DNA of 64,000 nt, from positions 10,195,775 through 10,259,774 of the forward strand of contig WNKI01000002.1 in NCBI GenBank assembly GCA_015350385.1, in the 5' to 3' direction. Position 1 is the first letter of the stretch, and each line of letters opens with the position of its first letter. Below are positions 53,980-64,000 of the stretch, one piece after another. The notes beneath the pieces were generated by a model that was given only the letters and a program-made list of their open reading frames with translations, was not told where the DNA came from and made no database searches. The position numbers were made by a program, and so were the translations under genes. The stretch comes from Aculops lycopersici (taxonomy: Eukaryota > Arthropoda > Arachnida > Trombidiformes > Eriophyidae).

Positions 53980-56900
53980 ATGTTGCTCGTCATTAGGTGC
54001 ACCAAAAATTTATACCATCACTTAATTCTTGTTATATTATACCTGATCTCAATTGTTGTCCAATCGAATGAAATTAAAATACCAAATGAAAGCGTACCAT
54101 GTCAAGTGAATGAGTTTAGATGTCAAAAGAGCAAATTGTGCATCGATCAGTCGTTAGTTTGCGATTTTGGCCACGATTGTGGATTCAACGACGACTCTGA
54201 CGAGAAGCACTGTGATCTCTTTCCGGGAAGATGCAACTTTGAGGACAAATTATTATGCGATTGGCATCCGATTCAGGAATCTTGGCTATGGATGGAAACG
54301 AAAGATAGCGACAACACTCTAGCTCAGCCGAAAACAGACCATACATTTAGATCAAATCTTATTAGAGGCCATTACATGCTATTGAATACCATGAGCAAGC
54401 AAAGTATCACATCCTACACCTTATCTGGCCCTAAAATTGCATTGCGCAAGAAAGCCGCCGAGTGTAGGTTTAGGTTTTGGGTTAACTCGATGGATGATAG
54501 CATGAAATTAGAGGAATCGAACGCGATTTTATTTGTTGCTTATGAGAAGTTTACTTCAAGGCAATTGTTTAGTAGTGTAGGCGAAAATGAGGCAAGTTAT
54601 AGTGAAAAGAGAAGGTTAGAGTTAAATAAGAATTGGCGAAGATTTGAAGTTGTCCTATTGGAAAGATCGACTTTTGAGTCATATAAAGAGAGTGTTATTG
54701 AGTCTTTGCGTATAATATTGCGAGACTTACCCACTAAGAAGGGAAACTACTCCAACTCTTACCTGGCGCTAGATGATTTCTCATTTACACCTGAATGCGA
54801 ATTAACCTTCTATGGCCAGCCAACTCGTGATAGTTGTAAGGAGGAGGAGATTTTCTGCGATGTTCCCACGGGCAGCTCGGGTGTAAGTTGCATTCCCAAA
54901 GAGTATTACTGTGATTTCAAAAACGATTGTGGTTTATTGTATCCGAGAAATTCCATCAGATCCAATGATGATAATTCAAGTGATACATCAAACCTAATAC
55001 CTGCTTTAGCATCCGATGAAATCGAATGTCCTAGTCAATGTAATTTCGGTGACTTATACGATGATTGTAGGTATAAGATTGAGAATGATCCAGCAACGGA
55101 AACTGGTAGGTCAATTAGTCATGCTTTTAGTTTCTCGCGAACCAGCGAGCAATCATTTGTAATCAAATCAAACAAGGATCAATTTATTGGAGAGCTAAAT
55201 GAGTTGCTAGCCAACTCGCCAACAATTGGTCAGTATAACGAAAGGATGAAGCGTGATTTTGTGATGGAATTGCCCAAATTTTCAATGGCTCACGCAAGAT
55301 GTATGTTTGAAATTGACTTTGAATGGTCACCACAAGTGATCAATATGCAAGCAAGCATTTTGTTGCGTGACGACAACCAATCAAAAGGTGATGTTCTACT
55401 TAAGCGCTTATATGGTTCATCTAGTGGACAAACAAGCAGACGACAAGTTATAAGATTCAACATTGGCCAGCAAAAGATCCCCTTCCGACTAAGACTCGAG
55501 GTCTCATTCCAAGGCCACCTGTTGGACATAAACGACTATTCCGGCTCATTGACCATATACGCGTATAGATTTCTCCAATGTAACTATCCAGCTGGATTGA
55601 TTACTAATCCGAGTAGTATAAAAATAGACTCGCCCACCTATGATGAGTCCAGCGAGGACTTGATAAACGATTGGAGTTCACCTGGAGAGCCTGAGGACGC
55701 CTTTTATTCGAGCAGAGGCGAGGAGTTTTCTGAAACAACAAAGAGTCCAAGCGATGGAACACAAAATTTGAGCTCGATTTGTCCCGCCAATCAATTCCAA
55801 TGCTACAAACCTATTGTTTGCATTGATTCTAGATTAATTTGCGACTCGCAAATTGATTGCCAGCTATCACAAGTCGACGAGGGTAGCCGGTGCGAGAAGT
55901 ATACGATCTATGACTTTGAAGACGATCAGAAAGATATCTCACTGATCGGGTGGCTTCATTGCTCACCCATTACATTGAACGATCCAAATTTAGACGATAA
56001 TTTATCGGAAAGAGGTGAGTTAGTGGTAGATTGGAATCAAGTGAGCGAGACCAAGAGGAATCGGTACTTCAATGAGTTCGATCCAATTTTCGATCACACA
56101 CGACGACAGACTGGAGAGGGGGGCAAATTTTTAGCCATCACGATGTCAGGTGGTGAGGCCAGAATCATGTCACCTCGTTTGCTCCTCTCCAGTTCAAGCG
56201 AGTGTCAGGTGATTTTCTACGTTTACTTCAATCCTATCACACCAAATGCTTACGGAAGGAGTAACCAAAGAAGCGACAATCTCTTTCGCCTCCTACAGGT
56301 GAGATTCGAGGACACAGAGGACTTTCGGTCAGACGGTTGGGGCGGGTTGAAATCGATGACTTCACTGCATGAATTAAACTCAAACTCTGTCAAAAATTTG
56401 AGTTCAATTCCAGCATCTGATTCATGGCAAAGAGTTGAGCTCACGTTCAAGGGTCAACTTGATTTTGCTCTCTTATTTCAGGGCGAAATCGGGAAGAATC
56501 CCCATCAAGTAAATGAAATAATTGGTATCGATGACGTATCCTTCTCTCCAGATTGCCAAATTCACCCATTCACTCAAACACGACCAAACTCGACACAATT
56601 GGACTCCATTTTGAATCATCCAAGAGGCAGGTTGTTGTTGAGCCAACTAAATAAGGAAATAGAGCTAGATGATCTAAAGGCTAGTGATGTGGATGCTGGA
56701 ATCTTGAAGCCGGTAGGCATCAGTGGAGACGACGATATAAAACCGCCATCGTCATCGATAACGTCGTCGTCGTCTAAACTTGCAGTATGGTCTAGTTCGA
56801 TCATACTCTTTCTAGTAATTTGCGCCGCAACATCATACTACTTGTTGCTCGTTAACAGTTCCAGGAGACAACCAACAAGACCAATAATTGAGCGAGTCGA

Positions 56901-57162
56901 TATGCCGAAACCAAGTGGCGGCAAACAACCAATTGATTGTCTTGCCACACTAGATCAACTGGTTGCCTTTGAGGACCAGAGACAGAGGCAACTACAACAA
57001 CAACAACATCGGTATCATTTGATTGAAACAGCAAGGCTAAGTGGTCGCACCGATTCCTCGGACCCACCGTATGCCGCACTCTCGGCAGCAAGTGAAATGG
57101 AGCGTGTGGCTTTCATTGAGCTCATCGAGACCATTGACAATACAAACTGTGGTTTTTTGTGA
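53980..57162 (+). CDS. Type I membrane protein with three LDLa and three MAM domains
   Basis: A 1060-aa single-exon protein. I use the ATG at 53980 (the frame extends six codons further only to a TTG). A signal peptide covers about 1-29. LDLa1 is 41-78 with the calcium-binding cluster NDDSDEKHC, followed by a MAM domain (about 85-270). A second LDLa at about 285-353 carries a Ser/Asn-rich insertion and is followed by MAM2 (about 355-540). LDLa3 (about 600-637) lacks the acidic cluster and is followed by MAM3 (about 642-863). A transmembrane helix (about 935-958) precedes a 100-residue Gln-rich cytoplasmic tail. MAM/LDLa proteins act in cell adhesion or endocytic binding; the ligand is not predictable. 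It is divergent from the Ly6 gene, with the tRNA between them. Confidence 0.85.
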   Translation: MLLVIRCTKNLYHHLILVILYLISIVVQSNEIKIPNESVPCQVNEFRCQKSKLCIDQSLVCDFGHDCGFNDDSDEKHCDLFPGRCNFEDKLLCDWHPIQESWLWMETKDSDNTLAQPKTDHTFRSNLIRGHYMLLNTMSKQSITSYTLSGPKIALRKKAAECRFRFWVNSMDDSMKLEESNAILFVAYEKFTSRQLFSSVGENEASYSEKRRLELNKNWRRFEVVLLERSTFESYKESVIESLRIILRDLPTKKGNYSNSYLALDDFSFTPECELTFYGQPTRDSCKEEEIFCDVPTGSSGVSCIPKEYYCDFKNDCGLLYPRNSIRSNDDNSSDTSNLIPALASDEIECPSQCNFGDLYDDCRYKIENDPATETGRSISHAFSFSRTSEQSFVIKSNKDQFIGELNELLANSPTIGQYNERMKRDFVMELPKFSMAHARCMFEIDFEWSPQVINMQASILLRDDNQSKGDVLLKRLYGSSSGQTSRRQVIRFNIGQQKIPFRLRLEVSFQGHLLDINDYSGSLTIYAYRFLQCNYPAGLITNPSSIKIDSPTYDESSEDLINDWSSPGEPEDAFYSSRGEEFSETTKSPSDGTQNLSSICPANQFQCYKPIVCIDSRLICDSQIDCQLSQVDEGSRCEKYTIYDFEDDQKDISLIGWLHCSPITLNDPNLDDNLSERGELVVDWNQVSETKRNRYFNEFDPIFDHTRRQTGEGGKFLAITMSGGEARIMSPRLLLSSSSECQVIFYVYFNPITPNAYGRSNQRSDNLFRLLQVRFEDTEDFRSDGWGGLKSMTSLHELNSNSVKNLSSIPASDSWQRVELTFKGQLDFALLFQGEIGKNPHQVNEIIGIDDVSFSPDCQIHPFTQTRPNSTQLDSILNHPRGRLLLSQLNKEIELDDLKASDVDAGILKPVGISGDDDIKPPSSSITSSSSKLAVWSSSIILFLVICAATSYYLLLVNSSRRQPTRPIIERVDMPKPSGGKQPIDCLATLDQLVAFEDQRQRQLQQQQHRYHLIETARLSGRTDSSDPPYAALSAASEMERVAFIELIETIDNTNCGFL

Positions 57163-58924
57163 CACTATCCCCTCAATTCGACTCGCATCTTGGTCTTAAA
57201 TTTCATCACCAGGCACGGAACATGAAGTTGATGTTATGTAATGACTCACCCGATCGGATATATGAACTGTATGGTAAAAATCATGACTGATTTAGATGAA
57301 CTCGCAGTTATATGTTTTAGTGGCCCACCAATTCTAGGAGAAAAAGACTGTGTTTTGAACTGTGAGGATCAAATTTCAAACTGTGCCACCACCACCAAGC
57401 GACACTATCGCATCTCTTGTCAGCCAATGTGACGCTCCTGAGGTTACGGTTTTTGGTTTGGCGAAAATCGAAGAGAAATCTTCTTGTTGTTAGATTTCAA
57501 CATCGAGATTATAATGGAATGGCTACGAAATTTTTAGTTTCTGGAGAAGACTCTGTTATATTTGAAGGGCACCTAATTCACTTGCCCTCAGATTGAAACT
57601 CGTGACTCGGGAAAATTGAAGGAATTAAAATTGAAGAGAAGCGAGAAACTACCCTATTTAATAGGCAGACAATTGTTATAAATTTACGCTTGTCGCCAAT
57701 GTTATTAAGCAGAGAGACGAGGTTTACAAACACATTTCTTTATAATCTCGGAGGTGATAGTCTTCTCACGACAAACAAACTAACAATTCTTTCTTGTTCA
57801 TCGTCCTTTTTACATTTCAAATACAATGAATCTAGTTGAATAAACAAGATGAGCTTAGTACTTGGTGGCCGACAGTATTGTTAGAAAACTGACTGAGCGT
57901 GGTCCAAAGTGAGCAAGTTGGAGTTTAACCTTCTTAATAGCTAATACCTTTTCCATGGTGTTAGTATTAAACGGATGGTTAGCTAGCAAATGAGCAACGC
58001 GTTGGGAGCATGACGATAGTGAGTCTCATGAGTTAGCAACAGTAAGAAACAAGTTCAAGTTGATGCAGGCATGCCGGAGCATGATGTTCTGAGTGACGAC
58101 ATCGCCGCTCTAACTCACTGGCATTTGCAAGCCACGGAAGCCGGCTAGCATCGCACAATTGGGGGCGCCACAGTAAAAAAGCAGTGTAATTGTGCTACTA
58201 CTGTCAAGCCAGCAAGCTAGCTAGGCGCGCTGCGTGGCCAAACCGCCATGCAGTGCTTTGCTGTGTCTCCAAGGCGATCGGATTGATAGCACTGGCACGA
58301 ACGCAAAAGCAACGTTAGTGTTGTTGGTGGGTGGAGGGCACTAGGTACAGCGGCCGGCCGGCGGCGGCGGCGCACGTCGTCGTTGTCCTTGCGAAAAGTG
58401 TGCACGAATGCACAGAATGATTCAATGCGCACATATTTCCCACTTTTGTGCGATACTTGTGAGCACCTAGCGCTCTGCGCAAACGCCTCCACTGTACCAC
58501 CCACTTTAACCCTTGGCTAGTCACCAGTGCAACTTGAGACTCTAGCAAGTGTAAGTGCACGCAGCGCACTCGGCGCGCATAGCGCCTTTCCGCTTAATAA
58601 CAACAAGAACAACAAATCGGCGAAAAAGAAGGAACTCCGAGAGCAAATCTCGAGAAACTAGAAACTTTATTACTACAGCACAATTCATTTATTTTATCGT
58701 CTCATCGACTGCGCATATCGCGCTAATTTCAAGAATAAAAAAGCATCTCTCACATACATCATCGCTCGAATCAAGCTAATCACATATTAGAGCCGTCAAG
58801 ATTGAAGAAGAAGAAGAAGAAGTTGCGCGAGAGGCGGCAAAGTATTTTAATTGTATTGTATTAGTCACTTGAATTACTTAAGCAGCCAGTTGATTTTGGA
58901 CATAGTTTCTTCTAATTGGTCAAG
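57163..58924. other. Intergenic region upstream of hexokinase
   Basis: No supported gene. It begins with the MAM/LDLa 3' UTR. A GC-rich patch (GGCCGGCCGGCGGCGGCGG) lies near 58350. A (GAA)n run at 58804-58822 sits in the probable hexokinase leader. Confidence 0.45.
58804..58822. repeat. (GAA)n microsatellite
   Basis: Six GAA units about 100 bp upstream of the hexokinase start. Confidence 0.85.
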
Positions 58925-60346
58925 ATGGCCAACTCACTTACCGTCGAGGAGATTACGCGGGAATTGTTAATCTCAAATGATCAGTTAAAGTCTATTCAGC
59001 AACTATTAGAGAATGAAATGAACTTGGGCCTAGGTAAAGAGACTAACCCAGATGCAACCATTCGTATGTATCCAACTTTTGTTCGCGATGTACCAAACGG
59101 AACGGAGAAGGGAAAATTTTTAGCTTTAGATTTAGGTGGAACAAATTTTCGTGTTTTATTAATTGAATTAGATGGTTTGCATTTTGAGATGGACAATGAA
59201 ATTTATTCAGTACCACAGGAGATTATGTTAGGCACGGGGCAGCAATTGTTTGATCATATTGCCGAATGTTTGGCTCATTTTATGGAAAAGCGTGATGTAA
59301 AGCAATATTGTTTGCCATTAGGATTTACCTTCTCCTTTCCCTGCAATCAGGAGGGTCTAACGAAAGCAAAGCTGGTTAGATGGACAAAGGGATTCCGTTG
59401 CACGGGAGTGGAGAATCAGGATGTAGTTGAGCTACTAAGGGATGCAATTAAAAGGAGAAGAGATATTGATATTGATGTAATGGCTGTTTTGAATGACACA
59501 ACTGGAACACTGATGTCATGTGCCCACAAAAGGAGAGATTGTAGCATTGGACTTATCATTGGAACTGGCTCAAATGCTTGCTATATTGAGAAGTTGGAAA
59601 ACGTTGAAACCTGTCAACATTTAACAAACAAACCATTACCTGGCCAACGGGCCGACGATGAGCCCAAACAGATGGTTATAAACACCGAGTGGGGCGCCTT
59701 TGGTGATAATGGAGTGTTAGATTTTGTTCGCACTAAATGGGATCACGAGTTGGACGAGTTTTCAATTAATAGAGGCAATCAAATATTTGAAAAGATGATG
59801 GGCGGCATGTATATGGGCGAAATAGTTCGTAGGATTCTAGTAGATCTCACGCGTAGAGGGCACCTGTTCAAGGGCAAGTGTTCAAATAAGATGATTGTGC
59901 CGTATAAGTTTGGAACTAATTATGTTTCGTTAGTTGAATCGGATAGAAATGGAGCAACGATACAAACGAAATGGGTTTTAAATGAGGTGTTTGGTATCAA
60001 TGAGGTTAGCGATGAGGATGTCAAGAATGTTCAGCTAATCTGTCAGCGAGTCTCAACTCGGGGCGCCTATTTAGTTTCGGCGGCAGTTGCTCAGCTTTTG
60101 AATAGGATGAAACGCGAGCATTCGACGGTCGGTGTCGATGGCTCCGTCTACAGGCACCATCCTCACTTTCACAATATAATGGTCAAGAAGATTCGCGAGC
60201 TCACCGAGCCAGAGTACCAATTTGACCTGATGCTTTCAGAGGACGGAAGTGGACGTGGCGCGGCCTTGGTGGCCGCCGTGGCGCACAGGCAAAAGTTACA
60301 GAAGCTCAAGGAGGCTCAAATGGCCAAGCAATTAGCAAATTTGTGA
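58925..60346 (+). CDS. Hexokinase (50-kDa type)
   Basis: A 473-aa single-exon enzyme of the usual invertebrate length. It phosphorylates glucose with ATP at the start of glycolysis. I use the ATG at 58925; the frame extends three codons only to a TTG. Phosphate-binding LALDLGGTNFRV is at 66-77. The sugar-binding hexokinase signature GFTFSFPCNQ is at 133-142. The catalytic base is Asp191 in LNDTTGT. IGTGSNACYIE (212-222), NTEWGAFGDNG (253-263) and SEDGSGRGAAL (438-448) complete the fold. There is no hydrophobic N-terminal mitochondrial-binding helix. It converges on the CCCH/Tudor gene, with 550 bp between stops. Confidence 0.97.
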   Translation: MANSLTVEEITRELLISNDQLKSIQQLLENEMNLGLGKETNPDATIRMYPTFVRDVPNGTEKGKFLALDLGGTNFRVLLIELDGLHFEMDNEIYSVPQEIMLGTGQQLFDHIAECLAHFMEKRDVKQYCLPLGFTFSFPCNQEGLTKAKLVRWTKGFRCTGVENQDVVELLRDAIKRRRDIDIDVMAVLNDTTGTLMSCAHKRRDCSIGLIIGTGSNACYIEKLENVETCQHLTNKPLPGQRADDEPKQMVINTEWGAFGDNGVLDFVRTKWDHELDEFSINRGNQIFEKMMGGMYMGEIVRRILVDLTRRGHLFKGKCSNKMIVPYKFGTNYVSLVESDRNGATIQTKWVLNEVFGINEVSDEDVKNVQLICQRVSTRGAYLVSAAVAQLLNRMKREHSTVGVDGSVYRHHPHFHNIMVKKIRELTEPEYQFDLMLSEDGSGRGAALVAAVAHRQKLQKLKEAQMAKQLANL

Positions 60347-60896
60347 GACATTTCTACACGTGTGTGACATTTATACATTACACATTGCACATCCAACCTT
60401 CTACCTTCTACTAGAGATGAGAACTAATTTAGGTGAGAAAAAATAGAGCCAATCAATAGCTTAGCTAATCAATTAAACCGCATCAATAGCAAAAACACCA
60501 ACCAAACCATTTGGAGGAACTATCACAACAACCAAACTAAACACCGCCATTTGCAATATAAGCTGAAGAAACATCATACTTAGTTCGGCGGACAAGATGA
60601 TTTTTCATTTTTAATTATTATGTAAGATGTATGTTTTAAACGATCATGATCATCAAGTATTACTATTATCATTATCACGTTTAATTGTAAAAACGAAAGT
60701 GTTTTATTATTATTATTATTATTATCACTACTACTGCTACTACCATTTTTAGAGGAAAGAAAAGAGTGACTCAGTCATGATGATGAGATGAGATGATTAT
60801 TTATAAGCAACAATAAGGATATATTATCATTCGCCTACATAACTAAACAAATAGTAGTAGTTCGATGGCAGCCAGACAGACGGTCAATCAGTTTTG
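60347..60896. other. Convergent 3' region of hexokinase and the CCCH/Tudor gene
   Basis: No gene. ATTAAA at 60472-60477 is a candidate hexokinase poly(A) signal. Minus-strand AATAAA at 60703-60708, within an (ATT)n run (60702-60725), is a candidate for the opposing gene. The 3' UTRs may overlap. Confidence 0.5.
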
Positions 60897-61943
60897 TTAG
60901 TTGTAAGGAGCCGCTAGGTTCATCTCAATCAATCTGACTCCTATACTTTTGCGTGTCCTTAGGTTCATTAGGTCAACAACAAACAATTGATCAATAGGCT
61001 GAAACTTCAACACTTTGCACAACATGAAATCTTCACCTCTTGTCTCGGTTATAAACGAGTTAATTGCCTTGCTACTCCAGTAGCCGCCATCGATGGGCGT
61101 TAGGTCGAGTCTTGCCTGGACACATAGTGGCGGTTCACTTAGAAATTTGGCCATCATATCGTAAATTTGGTGACGATGGATCTCAACCTCTGTTCCAATA
61201 TCGATGAGTCGCAGTTTATACAAAAACTCGTCCTGCGACCAATCGGCCCTTTTTATCACCTCAGCTCGTCGAAATATGCCATTTGGCAACCTGCAAGCAA
61301 CAATCTGATTCAAATATAAATCAGATCTCATGTCGTCAGGTCGAAATTTTTGGTCATACAAATAAGACATTTGGTTGTGGAATTCGCGTAACTTCTTCTT
61401 AGCGGGCGATCTGTCCTCATGTTCAATGTAAAATTGGAGATCTTCTTCGGCAAACTTGGAACAATCCAAGTTTCCGTATGGCATTACAAAGCTAAAGTCA
61501 ACGGGCGACTTGACCCTTGTTATGGTGATAAGATGCAATACATTTGTTCCCTCTTTTATATCATCCGGAGACAAAAATGACTCGCCCATAATAATTCTGC
61601 CAACATTTTGCTCGTACTCCTGCTCTAGGCTCTCAATCTTGTCCCTAGACTTTGGGCTAACATGAGCCCGATCACAATACTGACCATCGGCGCACTCGCC
61701 ATACTTGAGATAGTGCTCGCAAAGTTTTATATTTCCAATTTTGCCACGAGATCCTGCTCTTAATCGGCCATCGGCCACCTGACACATGGGATCCTTCTCT
61801 GGGTCCAGGGAAAGTGTATTGGATTCGGAGTAGAAATGTTCGCCCATAGGATCCCAGGTATCCCAAGATTTGGAATCGAAACCTTGGTGTTCACTGATCT
61901 CGCCACCAGCTGGCAGCTCTCGATCTTCGGGAATACTTTGCAT
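60897..61943 (-). CDS. CCCH zinc-finger plus extended Tudor-domain protein
   Basis: A 348-aa single-exon protein; the ATG at 61943 is used because the frame extends upstream only to a TTG through a Gln/Lys-rich leader. A CCCH finger with C-x8-C-x5-C-x3-H spacing uses Cys75, Cys84, Cys90 and His94 (CEHYLKYGECADGQYCDRAH) and suggests RNA binding. From about 118 to 345 is a Tudor-type fold with flanking SN-like strands (IVACRLPNGIFRRAEVIKR, LRLIDIGTEVEI). The canonical DYGN-type core reads DIGT, so the aromatic cage may be incomplete. Extended Tudor proteins commonly act in germline small-RNA pathways by binding dimethylarginine. No orthologue with this architecture comes to mind, so the function is inferred only. 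Confidence 0.75.
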   Translation of the reverse strand: MQSIPEDRELPAGGEISEHQGFDSKSWDTWDPMGEHFYSESNTLSLDPEKDPMCQVADGRLRAGSRGKIGNIKLCEHYLKYGECADGQYCDRAHVSPKSRDKIESLEQEYEQNVGRIIMGESFLSPDDIKEGTNVLHLITITRVKSPVDFSFVMPYGNLDCSKFAEEDLQFYIEHEDRSPAKKKLREFHNQMSYLYDQKFRPDDMRSDLYLNQIVACRLPNGIFRRAEVIKRADWSQDEFLYKLRLIDIGTEVEIHRHQIYDMMAKFLSEPPLCVQARLDLTPIDGGYWSSKAINSFITETRGEDFMLCKVLKFQPIDQLFVVDLMNLRTRKSIGVRLIEMNLAAPYN

Positions 61944-62726
61944 TGTTTCGTCTATATACCTATTGGTTTGGTTGGCCTTGGTTTGGCGGCGAATTTGTTT
62001 ATGTTTTTGTTGCTGCAATTATTATTCTAGTTCTGGTCTTTTAGATTCTAGCGGTCGTTGTCGTTGTTTCTGTTTAATTAATTAATTTAAATGCAGTAAT
62101 CGATATTATCTTTGTTGTGGTTCGGGTAGCACGTGAGACCTGCCGCTCAGCCTGTTGGTCATTCGCGTAGCAATAGCCTATTGCCAATAGGCCGCGCGCG
62201 GCGCCATAGCTGCTCTCAGCCGCTAGTTTTCATATTAGTAACAAAAATGCCGCTAGGGGCGCTGAAAAGTGGTAAAGCTATTTCTTCTCGCACCTCTACC
62301 CAACCAGCAAGCTCGAACTCTACACCTGTGCTCAAATTTTGACTGCCCACTTACTGACTGTCGAGGGGCTATATGCGCAGCCCACTGGCTAGAAGTTGGG
62401 CGGGGTAACTGAATGAAAAATAAACAACATGTAAATAACACAGACGAAAGAGCCAGTTGTATTAGGGAGACGGAGAGAAAAGTAAGGCAACAGGTAGCAA
62501 GTAGAGGGGCAAATGCTGACACCGCCTCTGCTGGTGCCGTTGATGGCTGAACTGTTGCTGGACAGGCAACAGGTAATTTGGCAACTTGTCGGGCCAGATT
62601 GAGGCAAAAACGAGAAAACAATGGAAGCCATCATTTAAATATTTGATCCTCATGCACTGGGCCGCAAATCATTTCTCCCTGAAACAACCTCCCTAATGTC
62701 AGCCACTGCGACCAATACCACCACCA

Positions 62727-62754
62727 CCACCACTACTACCGGTAGTAGTGGTGG
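62727..62754. repeat. Perfect 28-bp palindrome in an ACC/GGT repeat
   Basis: CCACCACTACTACC meets its reverse complement at 62740/62741. With one mismatch the symmetry extends to 20-bp arms (62721-62760). Confidence 0.85.
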
Positions 62755-63193
62755 CGGTGGGAGCCTAGTTGATGTTGAATTTACGGCTAATTTTCGCGCC
62801 ACAAACACCAGGTGTCAGCTGCATAGTCGCAAAGTGGTTAACAACAGCTATGCTCTAGGGACATAAACAGGATACTTGTTCATCAAATTATTAACTCGAG
62901 GACTAGTTGACGACGCGACACGACATTGCTCACATGGAACATGTGGACTACAACAATATAAGATTTACCAACAACAACAACAAACTCTGACTATGACTCT
63001 GACTGGACCCATCCGCGCACTTATATTTGTTGCTCATACCTGGCCGAATACCTGGCAGAATGGTACCTGGCCGTTGCTATCAGAGGAGAAGCCGAGAGAG
63101 CTACTTTCATCGAGAAGTGTATTTCACTGGTCGATGTTTTGTAAGGTCCACACAAATGTGGAGACTCACTACTAGTACGGATGGTGCTCACAT

Positions 63194-63281
63194 ACTAGTA
63201 GTGGTAGTACTACTACTACTACTACTACCACCGCCTCTACCACCACTACTACTTCTACCATCCCCACTACCACTACTACTA
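63194..63281. repeat. ACT/ACC trinucleotide repeat block
   Basis: Interrupted ACT, ACC and TCT trinucleotides; frames through it are poly-Leu or poly-Thr artefacts. Confidence 0.85.
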
Positions 63282-63653
63282 TGAGCCATCGCTAATGGAA
63301 TCAAAACGAAACCTTGGCAATTGAACTCTGTGGCAATGCTAAAATAGTGCTAGTGGTTGGAGCAGCAACCTGTATGCGCGCGAGGGAGACAGACCATGCA
63401 CTTGCAAAGGGGATTGCATACAGGAAGCTATTGTTGTTGCTGTCGACTTTCGGCTGTGTGAGCGTTAGTGTGTATGTTGTTTCCTCACGACGGTGGAGCC
63501 GACGACCACGATAGCAACAAAGAGCATGGAAACCATGAGGTGGATTGGACTTGGATGCCAAACTGCATCATCTCTACTTACCTGGCAATAGGAAACACTG
63601 TAAAAACACTGTCGGCCTGGGATGGAGGCGTTCCCCGTTCGTGGTCGTCGTCG

Positions 63654-63686
63654 TCGACGGCCGGGCCGGCCAGGCCCGGCCGTTGA
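63654..63686. repeat. GC-rich hairpin, 14-bp stem, 5-nt loop
   Basis: Arms CGGCCGGGCC (63658-63667) and GGCCCGGCCG (63673-63682) pair perfectly and extend four pairs outward with one G-T wobble. Confidence 0.8.
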
Positions 63687-63976
63687 GTAGAATTTTTGAC
63701 GCAAGGCGTGCGTCGCAGTCCGAGTAGTCCAAGTATGCATTTCGATCCATTGCGATTCAAGTTCAATGTTACGGATTTACTCGAGACTTGTAAACTTTTC
63801 GAGTAGAAGCAGCAACAAGTGGTGGTTCAGGGGAGTCGTTGTTTTATCGCCGTGCACTTGGACCCTGGAGCTCGTCGATCCTTGAGGAGACTTCTGGCGT
63901 TGAAGATTTGGTCCCCCACTGCCATTGCGGGCGAGGGATCCGAGCAAATGATCTCGAGGTTCAAGTGAGTTTCAGA

Positions 63977-64000
63977 GTGAGAGAGAGAGAGAGAGAGAGA
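63977..64000. repeat. (GA)n microsatellite at the window edge
   Basis: Uninterrupted GA run truncated by the end of the window. Confidence 0.9.

Larger units (their letters stand above)
61944..64000. other. Right-hand intergenic region
   Basis: No supported gene. It contains the presumed CCCH/Tudor promoter, a 28-bp palindrome in an ACC repeat (62727-62754), an ACT/ACC repeat block (63194-63281), a GC-rich hairpin (63654-63686) and a terminal (GA)n run that continues past the window. Confidence 0.45.

Overview
This is a eukaryotic, animal nuclear window, most likely from an arthropod. Two neuropeptide precursors carry allatostatin-C type cores, and every recognisable protein (BBS9, DOCK3/4, Rac1, Dlg, SUPT7L, LSm2, HSD17B12, Ly6/QVR) is metazoan. 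Nearly all genes are single open exons, including a 2.3-kb MAGUK, a 3.8-kb BBS9 and a 7-kb DOCK. Only three introns can be placed (445, 102 and a probable 56 bp). Extreme intron poverty, about 15 protein genes in 64 kb and an allatostatin-C gene pair suggest a small-genome acariform mite, possibly eriophyoid-like. The species is inference; the intron poverty is seen directly.

Layout. The left 25 kb is gene-poor and rich in simple repeats (GTC, ATC, ACC, CTCGA, GCC). It holds only two plus-strand allatostatin-C-like precursors (12171-12917 and 21567-22899) and a tRNA-Pro(UGG) at 16987-17057. From 25.4 to 42.4 kb the window is compact: BBS9 (+) converges on a DOCK3/4-type Rac GEF (-) with 101 bp between stop codons; a SUPT7L-like SAGA subunit (+), mitochondrial citrate synthase (+), LSm2 (-), an 89-aa orphan ORF (-) and a very-long-chain 3-oxoacyl-CoA reductase (-) follow. 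From 44 to 64 kb lie a discs-large MAGUK (-) that lacks PDZ2, Rac1 (+), a two-exon Ly6/QVR protein (-), tRNA-Gly(UCC) (-), a MAM/LDLa transmembrane protein (+), hexokinase (+) and a CCCH-zinc-finger/Tudor protein (-).

How the genes relate. The DOCK3/4 protein is a GEF family member for Rac, and Rac1 itself lies 14 kb away. Hexokinase and citrate synthase are central carbon metabolism. The remaining genes are unrelated housekeeping, signalling or cell-surface functions, with no sign of an operon. Several AATAAA signals overlap or touch stop codons, which fits a compacted genome. No CRISPR array, transposase, retroelement or viral sequence was recognised. Start codons were set to the first sensible ATG, because several long reading frames only extend upstream through TTG or GTG.
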